Source: Symploca sp. SIO3C6 (GTDB lineage Bacteria; Cyanobacteriota; Cyanobacteriia; Cyanobacteriales; Coleofasciculaceae). From it: a stretch of 50,241 nt of DNA. The stretch spans positions 1 to 50,241 of the forward strand of contig JAAHHJ010000041.1 of NCBI GenBank assembly GCA_010692425.1, written 5' to 3'. The position numbers and the translations under genes were made by a program. The notes under the pieces are model-generated. The model saw only the letters and a program-made list of their open reading frames with translations, had not been told where the DNA came from and made no database searches. Positions 8,713 to 16,504 of this stretch are shown here, in pieces (the first letter of the stretch is position 1; every line of letters begins with the position of its first letter).

Positions 8713-8952
8713 ATGCTAACAAGGCATAAGGACAGTTTTCTGCTAATTGTACTCATGATGCTCGTGGGTGGTTCACTCTGCCTTGCCATCATCGATCCAT
8801 GTTTCCGTCCAGCTTTTGCTGACTTAGCTAAGGTGGGCATTAGCGGCTTTTTAGGTTGGATGATGCCAAGGAATGAAATGCAGCAGATACCACAATCAAG
8901 CAATTCATTGCTTGAGCATCATACAAATGCAAGGGAACACTCTATTTACTAA
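8713..8952 (+). CDS. Small single-span membrane protein
   Basis: This encodes 79 aa. AAGGAG lies at 8696-8701, 11 nt before the ATG. One membrane helix (about 9-28, FLLIVLMMLVGGSLCLAIID) is followed by an amphipathic segment (AFADLAKVGISGFLGWMMP) and a polar tail. It follows the HTH-TPR/TPR pair, separated by two operator-like sites and a terminator, so it may be controlled by the same regulator. I do not recognise a function. Confidence 0.6.
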   Translation: MLTRHKDSFLLIVLMMLVGGSLCLAIIDPCFRPAFADLAKVGISGFLGWMMPRNEMQQIPQSSNSLLEHHTNAREHSIY

Positions 8953-9121
8953 AGTGATGTTGACTAAAGTGATGTATCAAGCATAATTCCGAAATCACCT
9001 TTTTAAATCCTTTTGAAACCTCTGTTATAAGTGATGCCGGTCGGGCATTGCCCGCCCGCTACGCTAACGGCGTAGCCAGAAGGGCTAATCGCTCTAACTG
9101 TTGAGTCTAACTGTTGAGTAG
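8953..9121. other. Intergenic short repeats
   Basis: This convergent intergenic stretch holds the palindrome GCTACGCTAACGGCGTAGC (9058-9076), the tail AGGGCTAATCGCT (shared with 41.46 kb), and a direct repeat CTAACTGTTGAGT just before 9121. These look like cyanobacterial short interspersed palindromes. I see no gene. Confidence 0.4.
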
Positions 9122-9724
9122 TTACTTATTAGCCTTTCTCCACTCCCACGGAGGTTGAGGATTAGCCGAAGCCCAAATCCCAACTTTTTGCGCCTGTGCA
9201 TCAGCTTGAGTACTAGCGATCGCCTCCCAACTCTTACAATCAGACTTATAAGCTTCGTATCCCCAGACCATGCCAGCAGATGCTTGCTTGCTTTGAACTA
9301 GCTCTAAGCCCATGCCCTGGTCTACCCAGAGTTCAGCAACCGTCCTGCCGTAGCGGTCTGTATCTACAGCATCAACTCTGACTTTCATCCCACCTCTTTG
9401 TAGTAGCGTACGCAAAAAGTCTCGGCTTTCGATTCCACCTTCCTGTTTTCTCTCCGGGGCATCGATGCAGGCAAACCTGATTTTTTTCTCCTGACCATTG
9501 CAAAACACTCTAATGGTGTCCCCGTCATAGATACTGCCGGGTTTTACGTCGCAGACAGGTAAACTGGTTATTGAGTCTTGCCTAACAACTGTATTAATTG
9601 CTGAGGCTGGCTGGTCAGTATTCGAGGTTTTGGTACTCTGGTTCTTCAGCTGCGTTAGTACCACGGTCGCTACTACTATCCCCAGTGCTAATAGCTGAAT
9701 CCCCGCCTTGGTAATTCGTTCCAT
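9122..9724 (-). CDS. Membrane-anchored thermonuclease family protein
   Basis: This encodes 200 aa. Residues 6-25 are a signal anchor (LLALGIVVATVVLTQL), followed by a linker and a staphylococcal-nuclease domain: YDGDTIRV, the catalytic-loop type IRFACIDAPERKQ, and DRYGRTVAELWV. By family knowledge it cuts nucleic acid with calcium. It probably faces the periplasm or cell surface. It is the last gene of the operon, and its first 110 nt overlap the end of the TolC-like gene. The context suggests processing of DNA entering or leaving through the neighbouring envelope proteins. Confidence 0.88.
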   Translation of the reverse strand: MERITKAGIQLLALGIVVATVVLTQLKNQSTKTSNTDQPASAINTVVRQDSITSLPVCDVKPGSIYDGDTIRVFCNGQEKKIRFACIDAPERKQEGGIESRDFLRTLLQRGGMKVRVDAVDTDRYGRTVAELWVDQGMGLELVQSKQASAGMVWGYEAYKSDCKSWEAIASTQADAQAQKVGIWASANPQPPWEWRKANK

Positions 9725-10457
9725 AGACTAGTCCTAGAATTTTTCCCTTTGTCTCATCTTGGTTAGCAGCAATGTTCGCCAACTGCTCCTGTAACCTCTC
9801 CTGCTTCTCCCAAACACCCAGCATCTGTGTAGTGCTGCCCTCACCCAAGCGATAGCCGACCTCAAGAACCTGCTGCCTGGTTTGCTGGAGGGAGATTTGC
9901 TCTTTAACTCGTGCCTCCCGTCGGGTATACTTTTCATAGTCGAGGATCAGCCCTGTGATTTCTTGACTTAGTTGGGCTTTAACCTCCTCACGCCGCCGTT
10001 CCAGCTGAGATACTTGTGCCTCAAGGCTGGCAGTTCTGACCTCAAGATTAGCGATCGCTAAATTATCCCGCTGCACGTCCCCACCGCCCACCAGGTTAGA
10101 GATCAGCCGCACTGGATCAAGGGTGAGGTAATTCGTCCAGCGCTTTTTTCGCGCATGTTCAGTTCTGCCCTCACTTACCTCAATCCTTTGCTGGGCAAGA
10201 GCGATGCGCTCATCAATTTTAGTTAACTCCGGTGAATGCTCTATCGCTATTTTCGTCAGGGTTTCCAGGCAGTCTGAGCTGCTGTTGAGGCAGGGTAGTT
10301 TCGGAGTTCTCATCGGGGTCCCCTGGCAATCTTGGCTCAACTCCAGACAAGGCAGAATTGGCAGTTGGGCGCTGACCTTCAGGCACAATGACCAGCTGAA
10401 CTGCCAGAAGGTTATCATTACCAGGGAGCCAGCGAATCTTACGAACAACACCTGCAT
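9615..10457 (-). CDS. TolC-like outer membrane efflux protein
   Basis: The start at 10457 is chosen because it gives a good signal peptide (MQVLFVRFAGS..., cleavage after KVSA); the open frame reaches 10499. About 280 aa follow: a Cys-bearing linker (LPCLNSSSDCLETL), then long alpha-helical coiled coils (LTKIAIEHSPEL, ASLEAQVSQLERRREEV, YRLGEGSTTQMLGVWEKQERL) typical of outer-membrane factor half-repeats. It is shorter than full TolC (about 470 aa), with only one set of long helices. The first 239 nt overlap the HlyD-like gene in another frame, and the last 110 nt overlap the thermonuclease. I infer an outer-membrane exit or entry duct. Confidence 0.6.
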   Translation of the reverse strand: MQVLFVRFAGSLVMITFWQFSWSLCLKVSAQLPILPCLELSQDCQGTPMRTPKLPCLNSSSDCLETLTKIAIEHSPELTKIDERIALAQQRIEVSEGRTEHARKKRWTNYLTLDPVRLISNLVGGGDVQRDNLAIANLEVRTASLEAQVSQLERRREEVKAQLSQEITGLILDYEKYTRREARVKEQISLQQTRQQVLEVGYRLGEGSTTQMLGVWEKQERLQEQLANIAANQDETKGKILGLVYGTNYQGGDSAISTGDSSSDRGTNAAEEPEYQNLEY

Positions 10458-11253
10458 AGGGTGACTTAACTTGGGAGATAAGGGAGATTGCATTATCAAT
10501 GCCCTGAATCTGTGCTAAGACTGCGGCTTTTTGATACTCGCGTTGGCGTTCCTGGTTGGCTCTAATCAGCAGCTGCTTTTCATACTCTGCAACCTGCTTA
10601 GCCCTGTCGATTAGCCTTTTCGACATCTCCAGACTATGGAGATATTCCTTATAGGCTCGGTCACTTTGAGAGCTTTTTAATTTGGACTTGTTAGCCTCTA
10701 GTTCCAACTCAGTCCGTCGCTGTTCTTGAACTTTTTGAGCCAGTACAGCTCTCTCATGCTCAATTACAATCAAGGGAACTTTGAGAGATTGAAGCTGCTC
10801 AACCTTTTGGCGCTGTAACTTAACAGCCAGCTGCTTTGTAGAAAGAGTATTTTCAGCTAGGGCAATGCTGCTCAACTCCTGTGAGTAATTGGCTAAAGGT
10901 AGTTGTGCCATTGGTGGCACTGGTGGCGGCGGATTAATTTCAGGTGGTGCAATTGATAATCTATCAAGGGTGATTTCTAACTGCTGGCGCTGCTGTATTA
11001 ATCGCTCCCGCTCTTTGGTGCGGTCGGTGAGTATTTCACCAACCTTCACCTGTTGACCCTCAACTACTTTCAAATCCTCGGGCGAGGTAATGTTAAGGTT
11101 AAGTTGAAGTCGCCGGGGCTTGTTAGTTTCTGTTAGCTGCTCGGTTGTCACAGGAGCAGGTAGTTGCTGAGTCTGGGCGGCACCAGAACGCATTATCCAG
11201 GGACTTGTCATTAGAACTGTAGCCACCGCATAAGGAATAAGCTGCTTAATCAT
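10219..11253 (-). CDS. HlyD-like periplasmic adaptor
   Basis: The start at 11253 is chosen because the ATG overlaps the stop of the ATPase gene (ATGA) and gives a signal peptide (MIKQLIPYAVATVLM...); an in-frame ATG at 11274 is possible. It encodes about 344 aa. A lipoyl-type half-motif (VVEGQQVKVGEIL) is followed by long coiled coils (about 85-250) and the second half (SPYAGVVRKIRWLPGND), the hairpin layout of membrane fusion proteins. The C-terminus is a repeat (RLPGDPDENSE / RLPGNPDENSD) that overlaps the signal peptide of the TolC-like gene. By family it bridges inner and outer membranes. Confidence 0.7.
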   Translation of the reverse strand: MIKQLIPYAVATVLMTSPWIMRSGAAQTQQLPAPVTTEQLTETNKPRRLQLNLNITSPEDLKVVEGQQVKVGEILTDRTKERERLIQQRQQLEITLDRLSIAPPEINPPPPVPPMAQLPLANYSQELSSIALAENTLSTKQLAVKLQRQKVEQLQSLKVPLIVIEHERAVLAQKVQEQRRTELELEANKSKLKSSQSDRAYKEYLHSLEMSKRLIDRAKQVAEYEKQLLIRANQERQREYQKAAVLAQIQGIDNAISLISQVKSPYAGVVRKIRWLPGNDNLLAVQLVIVPEGQRPTANSALSGVEPRLPGDPDENSETTLPQQQLRLPGNPDENSDRAFTGVN

Positions 11254-12332
11254 AGTCCTTGCACCCTTTGCCAAAACGGCACGATGTTTACTTGTTTTGC
11301 CTGAGTTCCCATCCGCACCAAGGCTTCTAATGGCTTGAGACTGGCCACCTTTGACTCTGCAAATCTGAACTTTGAGGCGACTTTTTTGTAATCGGTAACA
11401 TCTACTGGCAGGACAATCTTAGTTGAGGCATTGGCAATAGCTTCTGCCGAAAACTCCTCAGTGCGCTGAGATGCCAGGACACAAGCAAGCCCATACTTTC
11501 GACCATCGCCAAAAATCAGCTTAACAGCCCGAGAGTTTTTAACTTCCTTGGCCTCATCAATAAATAGATAAGTGCGTGGTAGACGCCCTTTAATTTCGCC
11601 CATGATACGATGACTATCCAGCAGCTGTTTAGCAATAGCATCAGCAGCAATGGCTCCTAGTCCCTCGACCTTACCCAGTGCGGACAAATCAAACCGCGTA
11701 ATTTTCGCAGTTAGGGGTGGTTGGGTTTTGCTAAAGATTCCATATCTGAAAGTGGCTGCAAACTTACGTTCTAATTTCATCGACTCCTTACAGCCCTCTT
11801 CAACCCGTTCCTCTATTTCCGCCCTTACATCATCAAAGTTAGGTGGTTCCCGTCGCCAGGTGCTGGGGTCTTCCTGAATAATGCCCCGCTGGTGGTAACA
11901 TGCTGAAAGGACATTAAGAAAAAGTCCCTCTTGATTAGTTCCCATCGTCAGTGCCTTCTTAAAGGTCGCCGTAGTAGCGATCGCTTGTAGGTCTGGTCCA
12001 CCAGCTTTAGTATCGAAGTCAATCACCAGCGGGTTAATCCCGTGGGGAGATTCCATATCCAGAGCATAGCGAGTCTCACCAGGCAATTGTTGATCGCCGT
12101 GAAAATCAACAACCACCAGGCGAATACTGGGGTATGTCTGGATTAATTCCCAACCAATGGCTTTGAGAGTTTGGGTTTTACCCGAACCACTGGCACCGAT
12201 GATAATTATTAACCCATTAGGCAACTGTTCTGGGTCGTAGTAACAGCCCTCACCCAGAAAGATGCCCGACTGTGAAGTTTTCACAGCAGCAGCAGTGGGC
12301 ATAAATCGGGGTTTGGGTAATGGTCTATTCAT
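11250..12332 (-). CDS. HerA/VirB4-like P-loop ATPase
   Basis: This encodes 360 aa. Walker A is GASGSGKT (46-53), with a DFHGD segment after the first strand, Walker B YLFIDEAKE at about 250, and a following arginine-type segment (ASQRTEEFSAEAIANAS), as in the HerA/FtsK/VirB4 family of DNA- or protein-pumping hexamers. There is no membrane helix. The ATG overlaps the stop of the YdjM-like gene. I infer the motor of the complex formed with the HlyD-like and TolC-like proteins. It lacks the fused domains of conjugative VirD4 or TraD proteins. Confidence 0.75.
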   Translation of the reverse strand: MNRPLPKPRFMPTAAAVKTSQSGIFLGEGCYYDPEQLPNGLIIIIGASGSGKTQTLKAIGWELIQTYPSIRLVVVDFHGDQQLPGETRYALDMESPHGINPLVIDFDTKAGGPDLQAIATTATFKKALTMGTNQEGLFLNVLSACYHQRGIIQEDPSTWRREPPNFDDVRAEIEERVEEGCKESMKLERKFAATFRYGIFSKTQPPLTAKITRFDLSALGKVEGLGAIAADAIAKQLLDSHRIMGEIKGRLPRTYLFIDEAKEVKNSRAVKLIFGDGRKYGLACVLASQRTEEFSAEAIANASTKIVLPVDVTDYKKVASKFRFAESKVASLKPLEALVRMGTQAKQVNIVPFWQRVQGL

Positions 12333-13359
12333 TAATAACTTTCACTATTCTTATTAATAGAGTTCCCGTACAGTCGTAGTCCCCTAACAACTTGCCTACA
12401 GCAGCGGGTGAGGCATTACTGAGAGTAACTGAGTTCACTCCGACACCAGTACTAGCTCTAATCGTGGCGTAAGACTGCGCAGGTTTTGGTAACACCAAAT
12501 CTTCTGCATATTCGACCTCTAGTTCACCAAAAACATAAGTCCTTGATGACATTTGATCAGCTACTGACAGCAGGACTTCTTCTGGCGACTCCTGCAATAA
12601 GTTGAGGGTAAGAGTCTCAACTTCCACCCTTGCACCCTTCTGGGTTTTGATGCTACTGGGTTCGAGGTGTTCACCAGTTTTGAGTAAGCCCTGATCAGTT
12701 TTTAAGACCAACTGCTCTCCCTCACGGTCAATCACCTCAAATCTGCCTTCAATGGGCTTACCAGTTATTAGATGATGCCCCTTAACCTTGGCAAAAACTA
12801 GATAATTATCTCGCTGCTCCAGGTAAGTTTGGGCAGCTCCTTGGGTATGACCCACTAATTGGGTGAAATTGTAAGTGATTCCCCCGCTCGAATTTATATT
12901 GATGACGATGACAAAGGCGATCACCAAAACGACCATCACCCCGTATTCAGCGGGAGAGCCTGTGGCTAGCCTGTAGTCTACATTCCTGGGAATCACCAGA
13001 CGGGCACGACCAGGATAGAAGGCAGCAGCACCACTTTTGGTAAAGGTATCCCCAAGCCAGCCAAAGGCGAAACCCAACACCAGGGCTTGATACCAAACTG
13101 ATGAGTAAAAAAGTATTGGTAGTCCTAGAACTGCCACGATTGCAGTTCCTAGAAAACTGTGGGTAATGGTACGGTGGGGAAAGCGCAGTTCTAACACTCT
13201 AGCGATGGGAAAGAATATTCTGCCCACATAGCTGGTGGTAATATCGATATCTGGCAGCTGTGACGCACAAGCCGCGATTGCTAAAACCATTGGCTCTGCC
13301 TTTCCCGTAACCAAGGCAGTGAGTGTGGTACTCAAGAGGGCATGAGTCAGTGCCAGCAC
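12325..13359 (-). CDS. YdjM-like metal-dependent membrane hydrolase
   Basis: This encodes 344 aa. The N-terminal 180 residues are membrane-embedded and carry the family's His/Asp motifs: LTHALLS near the start, QLPDIDI, and HRTITHSF. About four hydrophobic spans follow, then a soluble beta-rich C-terminal domain (about 185-344) not usual in the short YdjM proteins (about 200 aa). By family it is a putative zinc hydrolase of the inner membrane. It starts 2 nt from the end of the AAA ATPase gene and overlaps the HerA-like gene by 8 nt, so the three are translationally coupled. Confidence 0.7.
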   Translation of the reverse strand: MLALTHALLSTTLTALVTGKAEPMVLAIAACASQLPDIDITTSYVGRIFFPIARVLELRFPHRTITHSFLGTAIVAVLGLPILFYSSVWYQALVLGFAFGWLGDTFTKSGAAAFYPGRARLVIPRNVDYRLATGSPAEYGVMVVLVIAFVIVININSSGGITYNFTQLVGHTQGAAQTYLEQRDNYLVFAKVKGHHLITGKPIEGRFEVIDREGEQLVLKTDQGLLKTGEHLEPSSIKTQKGARVEVETLTLNLLQESPEEVLLSVADQMSSRTYVFGELEVEYAEDLVLPKPAQSYATIRASTGVGVNSVTLSNASPAAVGKLLGDYDCTGTLLIRIVKVINE

Positions 13360-13360
13360 G

Positions 13361-14302
13361 CTAGCCTCCTATCTTCCTAGACTGGCGAGGCAAAGAGTAC
13401 AGTAGCGTCTGAATTATTCTCACGGCAATAGTTAAGCCCATACCAATCATCGCTAAGGTCACGTTGTTGGTTCCTTTCCCCACAACTCGTACCAAGGTAA
13501 ACAATAATAAAATGACAATTAAATATGGTGTGCCATCAACCCACATTGTCTCGTCGTAGCTAGGATCGAGTCCTAGATGTTCCTCTTCGACTGCCCGTAT
13601 AGTAAGCATAGGAATTCCATTAGCTCGGCTGACAATCTGGGACAGTTGTGCTGGGGAAAGTTCCAGCTCTAATTCTTTGGCGTACCCTCTGGCAATCCGT
13701 CGAATCTCCTTGTCTTCTAAGCGTTTCAAATCTAGTCTGGGAAGCTTAAGGAAAATGCCTTTGGGAATTACTGGATTAGATATTAGTAAGATGGGGATTT
13801 CATCGAGCAGATTCTCTAAAAACTGAAGCATTGATTTTGTCATTTGCTCCGTATCGTCGCAAATAACAATAGCTGGATTTTCCTCCAGGGAGTCGATGAT
13901 GGCCTTCTTCAGTTCTGGAATCTTTAGCTCCTTGCCCTCGAAATCCTGGGCTTCAAGTTGCAACTGAAGACAGATTACCTTGAGCATCGACTTAATTGGT
14001 CCAGGGGGCGGGACTACAATTACTCGATAGCCTTCAGTAGCAAGTTTGACAAAGACCTGAGTCTTGAAAGTTGTTTTCCCAATACCCGGTTTTCCTAGTA
14101 CTAATAGCGAACTTCCAGCCTTCAAACTAGCCGCGACTCGCTCAACCTCTTCAATCCTGGAATCCTCTAAATATAGGAATTGCTCAGCTGCATCCTCTTC
14201 CTCTTCTTCTTCTGGCTTGGGCTGTGGCTCTCTTCTTAAAAACCTGAACTTAGAATTAATCTCCAGTTTGGTTTTAGAAGAAACCACCGCACCAAACAAC
14301 AA
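13361..14302 (-). CDS. Membrane AAA ATPase (start uncertain)
   Basis: 313 aa are counted from a TTG at 14302. Walker A is GKPGIGKTT (70-78) and Walker B-type AIVICDDTEQ lies at about 144, followed by an ORC/ExeA-like AAA core. Two membrane helices lie near the C-terminus (about 262-276 and 284-300). The frame stays open upstream to 14443 and adds an obvious hydrophobic hairpin (FIIFVLCGITIAA, VISAIALLFGAVV), so the true product probably begins upstream. No ATG, GTG or TTG exists there; see findings. The gene overlaps or abuts the HTH gene at 14365. I infer an inner-membrane ATPase of the operon. Confidence 0.7.
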   Translation of the reverse strand: MLFGAVVSSKTKLEINSKFRFLRREPQPKPEEEEEEDAAEQFLYLEDSRIEEVERVAASLKAGSSLLVLGKPGIGKTTFKTQVFVKLATEGYRVIVVPPPGPIKSMLKVICLQLQLEAQDFEGKELKIPELKKAIIDSLEENPAIVICDDTEQMTKSMLQFLENLLDEIPILLISNPVIPKGIFLKLPRLDLKRLEDKEIRRIARGYAKELELELSPAQLSQIVSRANGIPMLTIRAVEEEHLGLDPSYDETMWVDGTPYLIVILLLFTLVRVVGKGTNNVTLAMIGMGLTIAVRIIQTLLYSLPRQSRKIGG

Positions 14303-14364
14303 AGCGATCGCAGATATTACAGACCATCCATTCGCAGCAATTGTAATTCCACAAAGTACGAAGA

Positions 14365-15168
14365 TTATAAATTTTGCCCAGCTGCTGCTTTGGTTTTGGC
14401 TCTTTTCCTCAGCAACTGGGATAGGGCGTTTGGGTTGACTGCCTCATGAGCTGCAGTCCACTGCTGCTGGCTTTGAGTTCGCCGCTCTTTAACCATCTCG
14501 ATTACTTGCGGATTGGTGAAGTAACCAGTATTAGCATAGTAGTCTGCTAATTCCTGAGTGGCGACATGCTTGACAGCCCCGATTATTTGAGCCTGTTGGT
14601 CAATCGTTTCTAGTTCTTGCTCTGAAAAATGCGGAGAAGAAGCCGCCAAAGGAATTTCTTCTGCTGGTGGTGGAGTTTCTCCAGTCGAAAGCTGCTGCTG
14701 CTCGACTACCGTTATCGTGCCATCTTCGGAAGCTGTTGTACTTTCTGCCTCTTCTTCCAGCTTCTCTAGCTCAAATCCCTCAAAAGTATTGTGGGAATTA
14801 TAGTAGGTTGTTATCTTCTCAAGAGCTTCAAACTGACAAAGATTCAAATGCGATTTGTTGTTAATCTTTATCAACTCTGATTCTATGGAATTGTCTAATT
14901 GATGAAGGATTCTCAGCCGTCTGTAGATAGTAGGGCGAGTAATTTCCAACTGGGAACAGACTTCTGCTAAAGGGATAGCCTTTTCCACTGTTAAAGGCTC
15001 TGTTAAAGCTTTTGGCGATTCTGTTAAGGGTTCCTCTTGCTCTGTTAAAGGTTCCTCTTGCTCTGTTAAAGGCTCTGTTAAACCTGGATCATTTCCATTC
15101 TCAGATAAAATTTTTTTTTCAGTACCCTTAATAAGGGGAGTTTTAATTTTTTTTTTGGTTGCGGACAT
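14365..15168 (-). CDS. Repeat-containing HTH DNA-binding protein, first gene of operon
   Basis: This encodes 267 aa. The N-terminus is Lys-rich, followed by the linker repeats LTEPLTEQEEPLTE and LTESPKALTEPLT (about 30-58). An HTH follows (IPLAEVCSQLEITRPTIYRRLRIL, about 65-88), then acidic and helical regions. The linker is encoded by six TGTTAAAG-type repeats (plus-strand reading) identical to those in its own promoter region at 15186-15348. It therefore probably binds these repeats, autoregulates the operon, and may act as a partition or replication adaptor. It is divergent from parA at 15610. Confidence 0.65.
   Translation of the reverse strand: MSATKKKIKTPLIKGTEKKILSENGNDPGLTEPLTEQEEPLTEQEEPLTESPKALTEPLTVEKAIPLAEVCSQLEITRPTIYRRLRILHQLDNSIESELIKINNKSHLNLCQFEALEKITTYYNSHNTFEGFELEKLEEEAESTTASEDGTITVVEQQQLSTGETPPPAEEIPLAASSPHFSEQELETIDQQAQIIGAVKHVATQELADYYANTGYFTNPQVIEMVKERRTQSQQQWTAAHEAVNPNALSQLLRKRAKTKAAAGQNL
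14989..15083. repeat. TGTTAAAG repeats inside the HTH gene
   Basis: Six copies start at 14989, 15001, 15022 (TGTTAAGG), 15043, 15064 and 15076 (TGTTAAAC). Steps are 12, 21, 21, 21 and 12 bp, close to one and two helical turns. They encode the L-T-E repeats of the protein. The same motif continues outside the gene. Confidence 0.8.
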
Positions 15169-15185
15169 GCGTTTTTCTCTAGAAG

Positions 15186-15348
15186 TGTTAAAGCTCTTAA
15201 CCCTTAACTGTTAAAGCAACAGACCTAACTGTTAAAGGGGTGTTAAAGTGCTGTTAAACCAGTTGTAACTGCTGTAAAAGCCAGCAACCACAGTATTTAC
15301 ACTTAAAAAATAAATAGCTAATTAACTGTTAAAGGGCAGCTGTTAAAG
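15186..15348. repeat. TGTTAAAG iteron cluster in the intergenic region
   Basis: Exact copies lie at 15186, 15209, 15230, 15241, 15327 and 15341, with variants at 15252 (TGTTAAAC) and 15273 (TGTAAAAG). Spacing is mostly 11, 21 or 23 bp. This is the 5' region of the minus-strand operon and lies between it and parA. It is a candidate operator, centromere or iteron origin. Confidence 0.75.
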
Positions 15349-15501
15349 CACTTATAAAAATATTAAAAAGGGTTTAAAAACTATCTTTAAAAGCCGTTGC
15401 TCATGGTAATACAAAAAGCCCTTGTTGAAAACAGATCATAGCAATTCAGTGGCGGGGGTAAAAAAAGGCAAAGTTTTTCTTTTAAAGTAACCTCCCACCA
15501 A

Positions 15502-15610
15502 TCTGGTTATCCAGACAGGAGTTTTTCTGGTAATCTGGTAAACCAGATAGCCAGAACCGAGGTTTTCTGCTTCCCCTGTTCCCGCCCCGAAGGGGCTTCG
15601 TAAAACCAGA
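15502..15610. promoter_or_regulatory. TCTGGT/ACCAGA repeats upstream of parA
   Basis: TCTGGT lies at 15502, 15526 and 15534; ACCAGA at 15542 and 15605; CCAGA at 15511 and 15551. The last copy overlaps the parA ATG. Type Ib partition systems carry their centromere as short repeats upstream of parA, bound by the RHH partner, which fits this layout. Confidence 0.7.
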
Positions 15611-16206
15611 TGAACATTCTGACAGTAACTGGATACAAAGGGGGGGTTGCCAAGAGTACCACTGCTGTCCACTTGGCAACTTACTTTAGTGACTTAGGTA
15701 AAACTGTCTTAGTTGATGGAGACGCTAACCGCACAGCTTTGAATTGGGCATCTCGTGGCTCCTTACCCTTTCGCGTTGCTGATGAGAGGCAGGCAGTGCG
15801 CCTTGTCTCTGGGGCAGACTATGTTGTTATTGATACTCCCGCACGCCCCCATTCTGATGACCTCTCCGAATTAGCTAAGGGTTGTGATTTGCTGGTGCTG
15901 CCTACCACCCCGGATGTGGTAAGCCTACAGCCGATGTTGGAAACAGCTAGAGATTTGGGTGATGCCAATTACCGTGCTCTGTTGGTAATTGTTCCCCCCT
16001 ATCCCTCTCGTGAGGGAGAACTGATGCACACTGACCTGATTAAAGAAGGTGTGCCTGTATTTAAGGCAATGATACGCCGTACCGTTGGCTTTCCCAAAGC
16101 GGCACTGGCTGGTGTTCCGATTCGGAATCTAACGGATAAGAGCGCTTTGGCTGCTTGGGGTGATTACCAAGCAGTAGGTGATGAAATTATGGAGTTATGG
16201 AGATGA
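15610..16206 (+). CDS. parA: ParA-type partition ATPase (type Ib)
   Basis: This encodes 198 aa, the small size of type Ib ParF/ParA proteins with no N-terminal HTH. The deviant Walker A is KGGVAKSTT (10-18) with the signature lysine. VLVDGDANR (34-42) and VVIDTPA (72-78) form the remaining ATP-site strands. By family it binds the nucleoid and moves the plasmid through its RHH partner. The downstream gene starts inside its stop (ATGA overlap). ACCAGA repeats flank both genes. Confidence 0.93.
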   Translation: MNILTVTGYKGGVAKSTTAVHLATYFSDLGKTVLVDGDANRTALNWASRGSLPFRVADERQAVRLVSGADYVVIDTPARPHSDDLSELAKGCDLLVLPTTPDVVSLQPMLETARDLGDANYRALLVIVPPYPSREGELMHTDLIKEGVPVFKAMIRRTVGFPKAALAGVPIRNLTDKSALAAWGDYQAVGDEIMELWR

Positions 16207-16433
16207 GTAAGAGTAAATACGGCGATGTCATCAAACAAGCCAGAAAACCAGAGAACCAGAAAACCAGTCCGACTGATGCCACTGATAATGCAGCTGAACC
16301 AGAAGTGAACTTGTGCGTTAAGGTTCCTATCTCTTTACGTCGGCATTGGTCGGCTGAGGCAAAACGCACGGGTGTGACGATGACGCAGGTCATTGTTGAA
16401 GCTCTCAAAGCCCGGTTTGGTGAACCAGATTAA
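16203..16433 (+). CDS. Ribbon-helix-helix partner of ParA
   Basis: This encodes 76 aa from the ATG at 16203, which overlaps the parA stop; an ATG at 16197 is also in frame. The N-terminal half is a flexible tail (KPENQKTS), and the C-terminal 40 residues form an RHH fold (CVKVPISLRRHWSAEAKRTG, then VIVEALKARF). By analogy with ParG, the tail stimulates ParA and the RHH binds the centromere. The tail is encoded by ACCAGA-type repeats (16240-16268) that match the outside sites. Confidence 0.85.
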   Translation: MSKSKYGDVIKQARKPENQKTSPTDATDNAAEPEVNLCVKVPISLRRHWSAEAKRTGVTMTQVIVEALKARFGEPD

Positions 16434-16460
16434 GTTTTACCAGATATCTGGTTTTCTGGT
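16424..16460. promoter_or_regulatory. ACCAGA sites downstream of the partner gene
   Basis: ACCAGA (16424), the perfect palindrome ACCAGATATCTGGT (16439-16452) and TCTGGT (16455) lie at and just after the stop of the RHH gene. They match the parA upstream repeats and probably form another RHH binding cluster. Confidence 0.6.
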
Positions 16461-16504
16461 AGCGAGTCATAATGTTTATACTGCTGGCATTCAGGAGAAT
16501 AACA

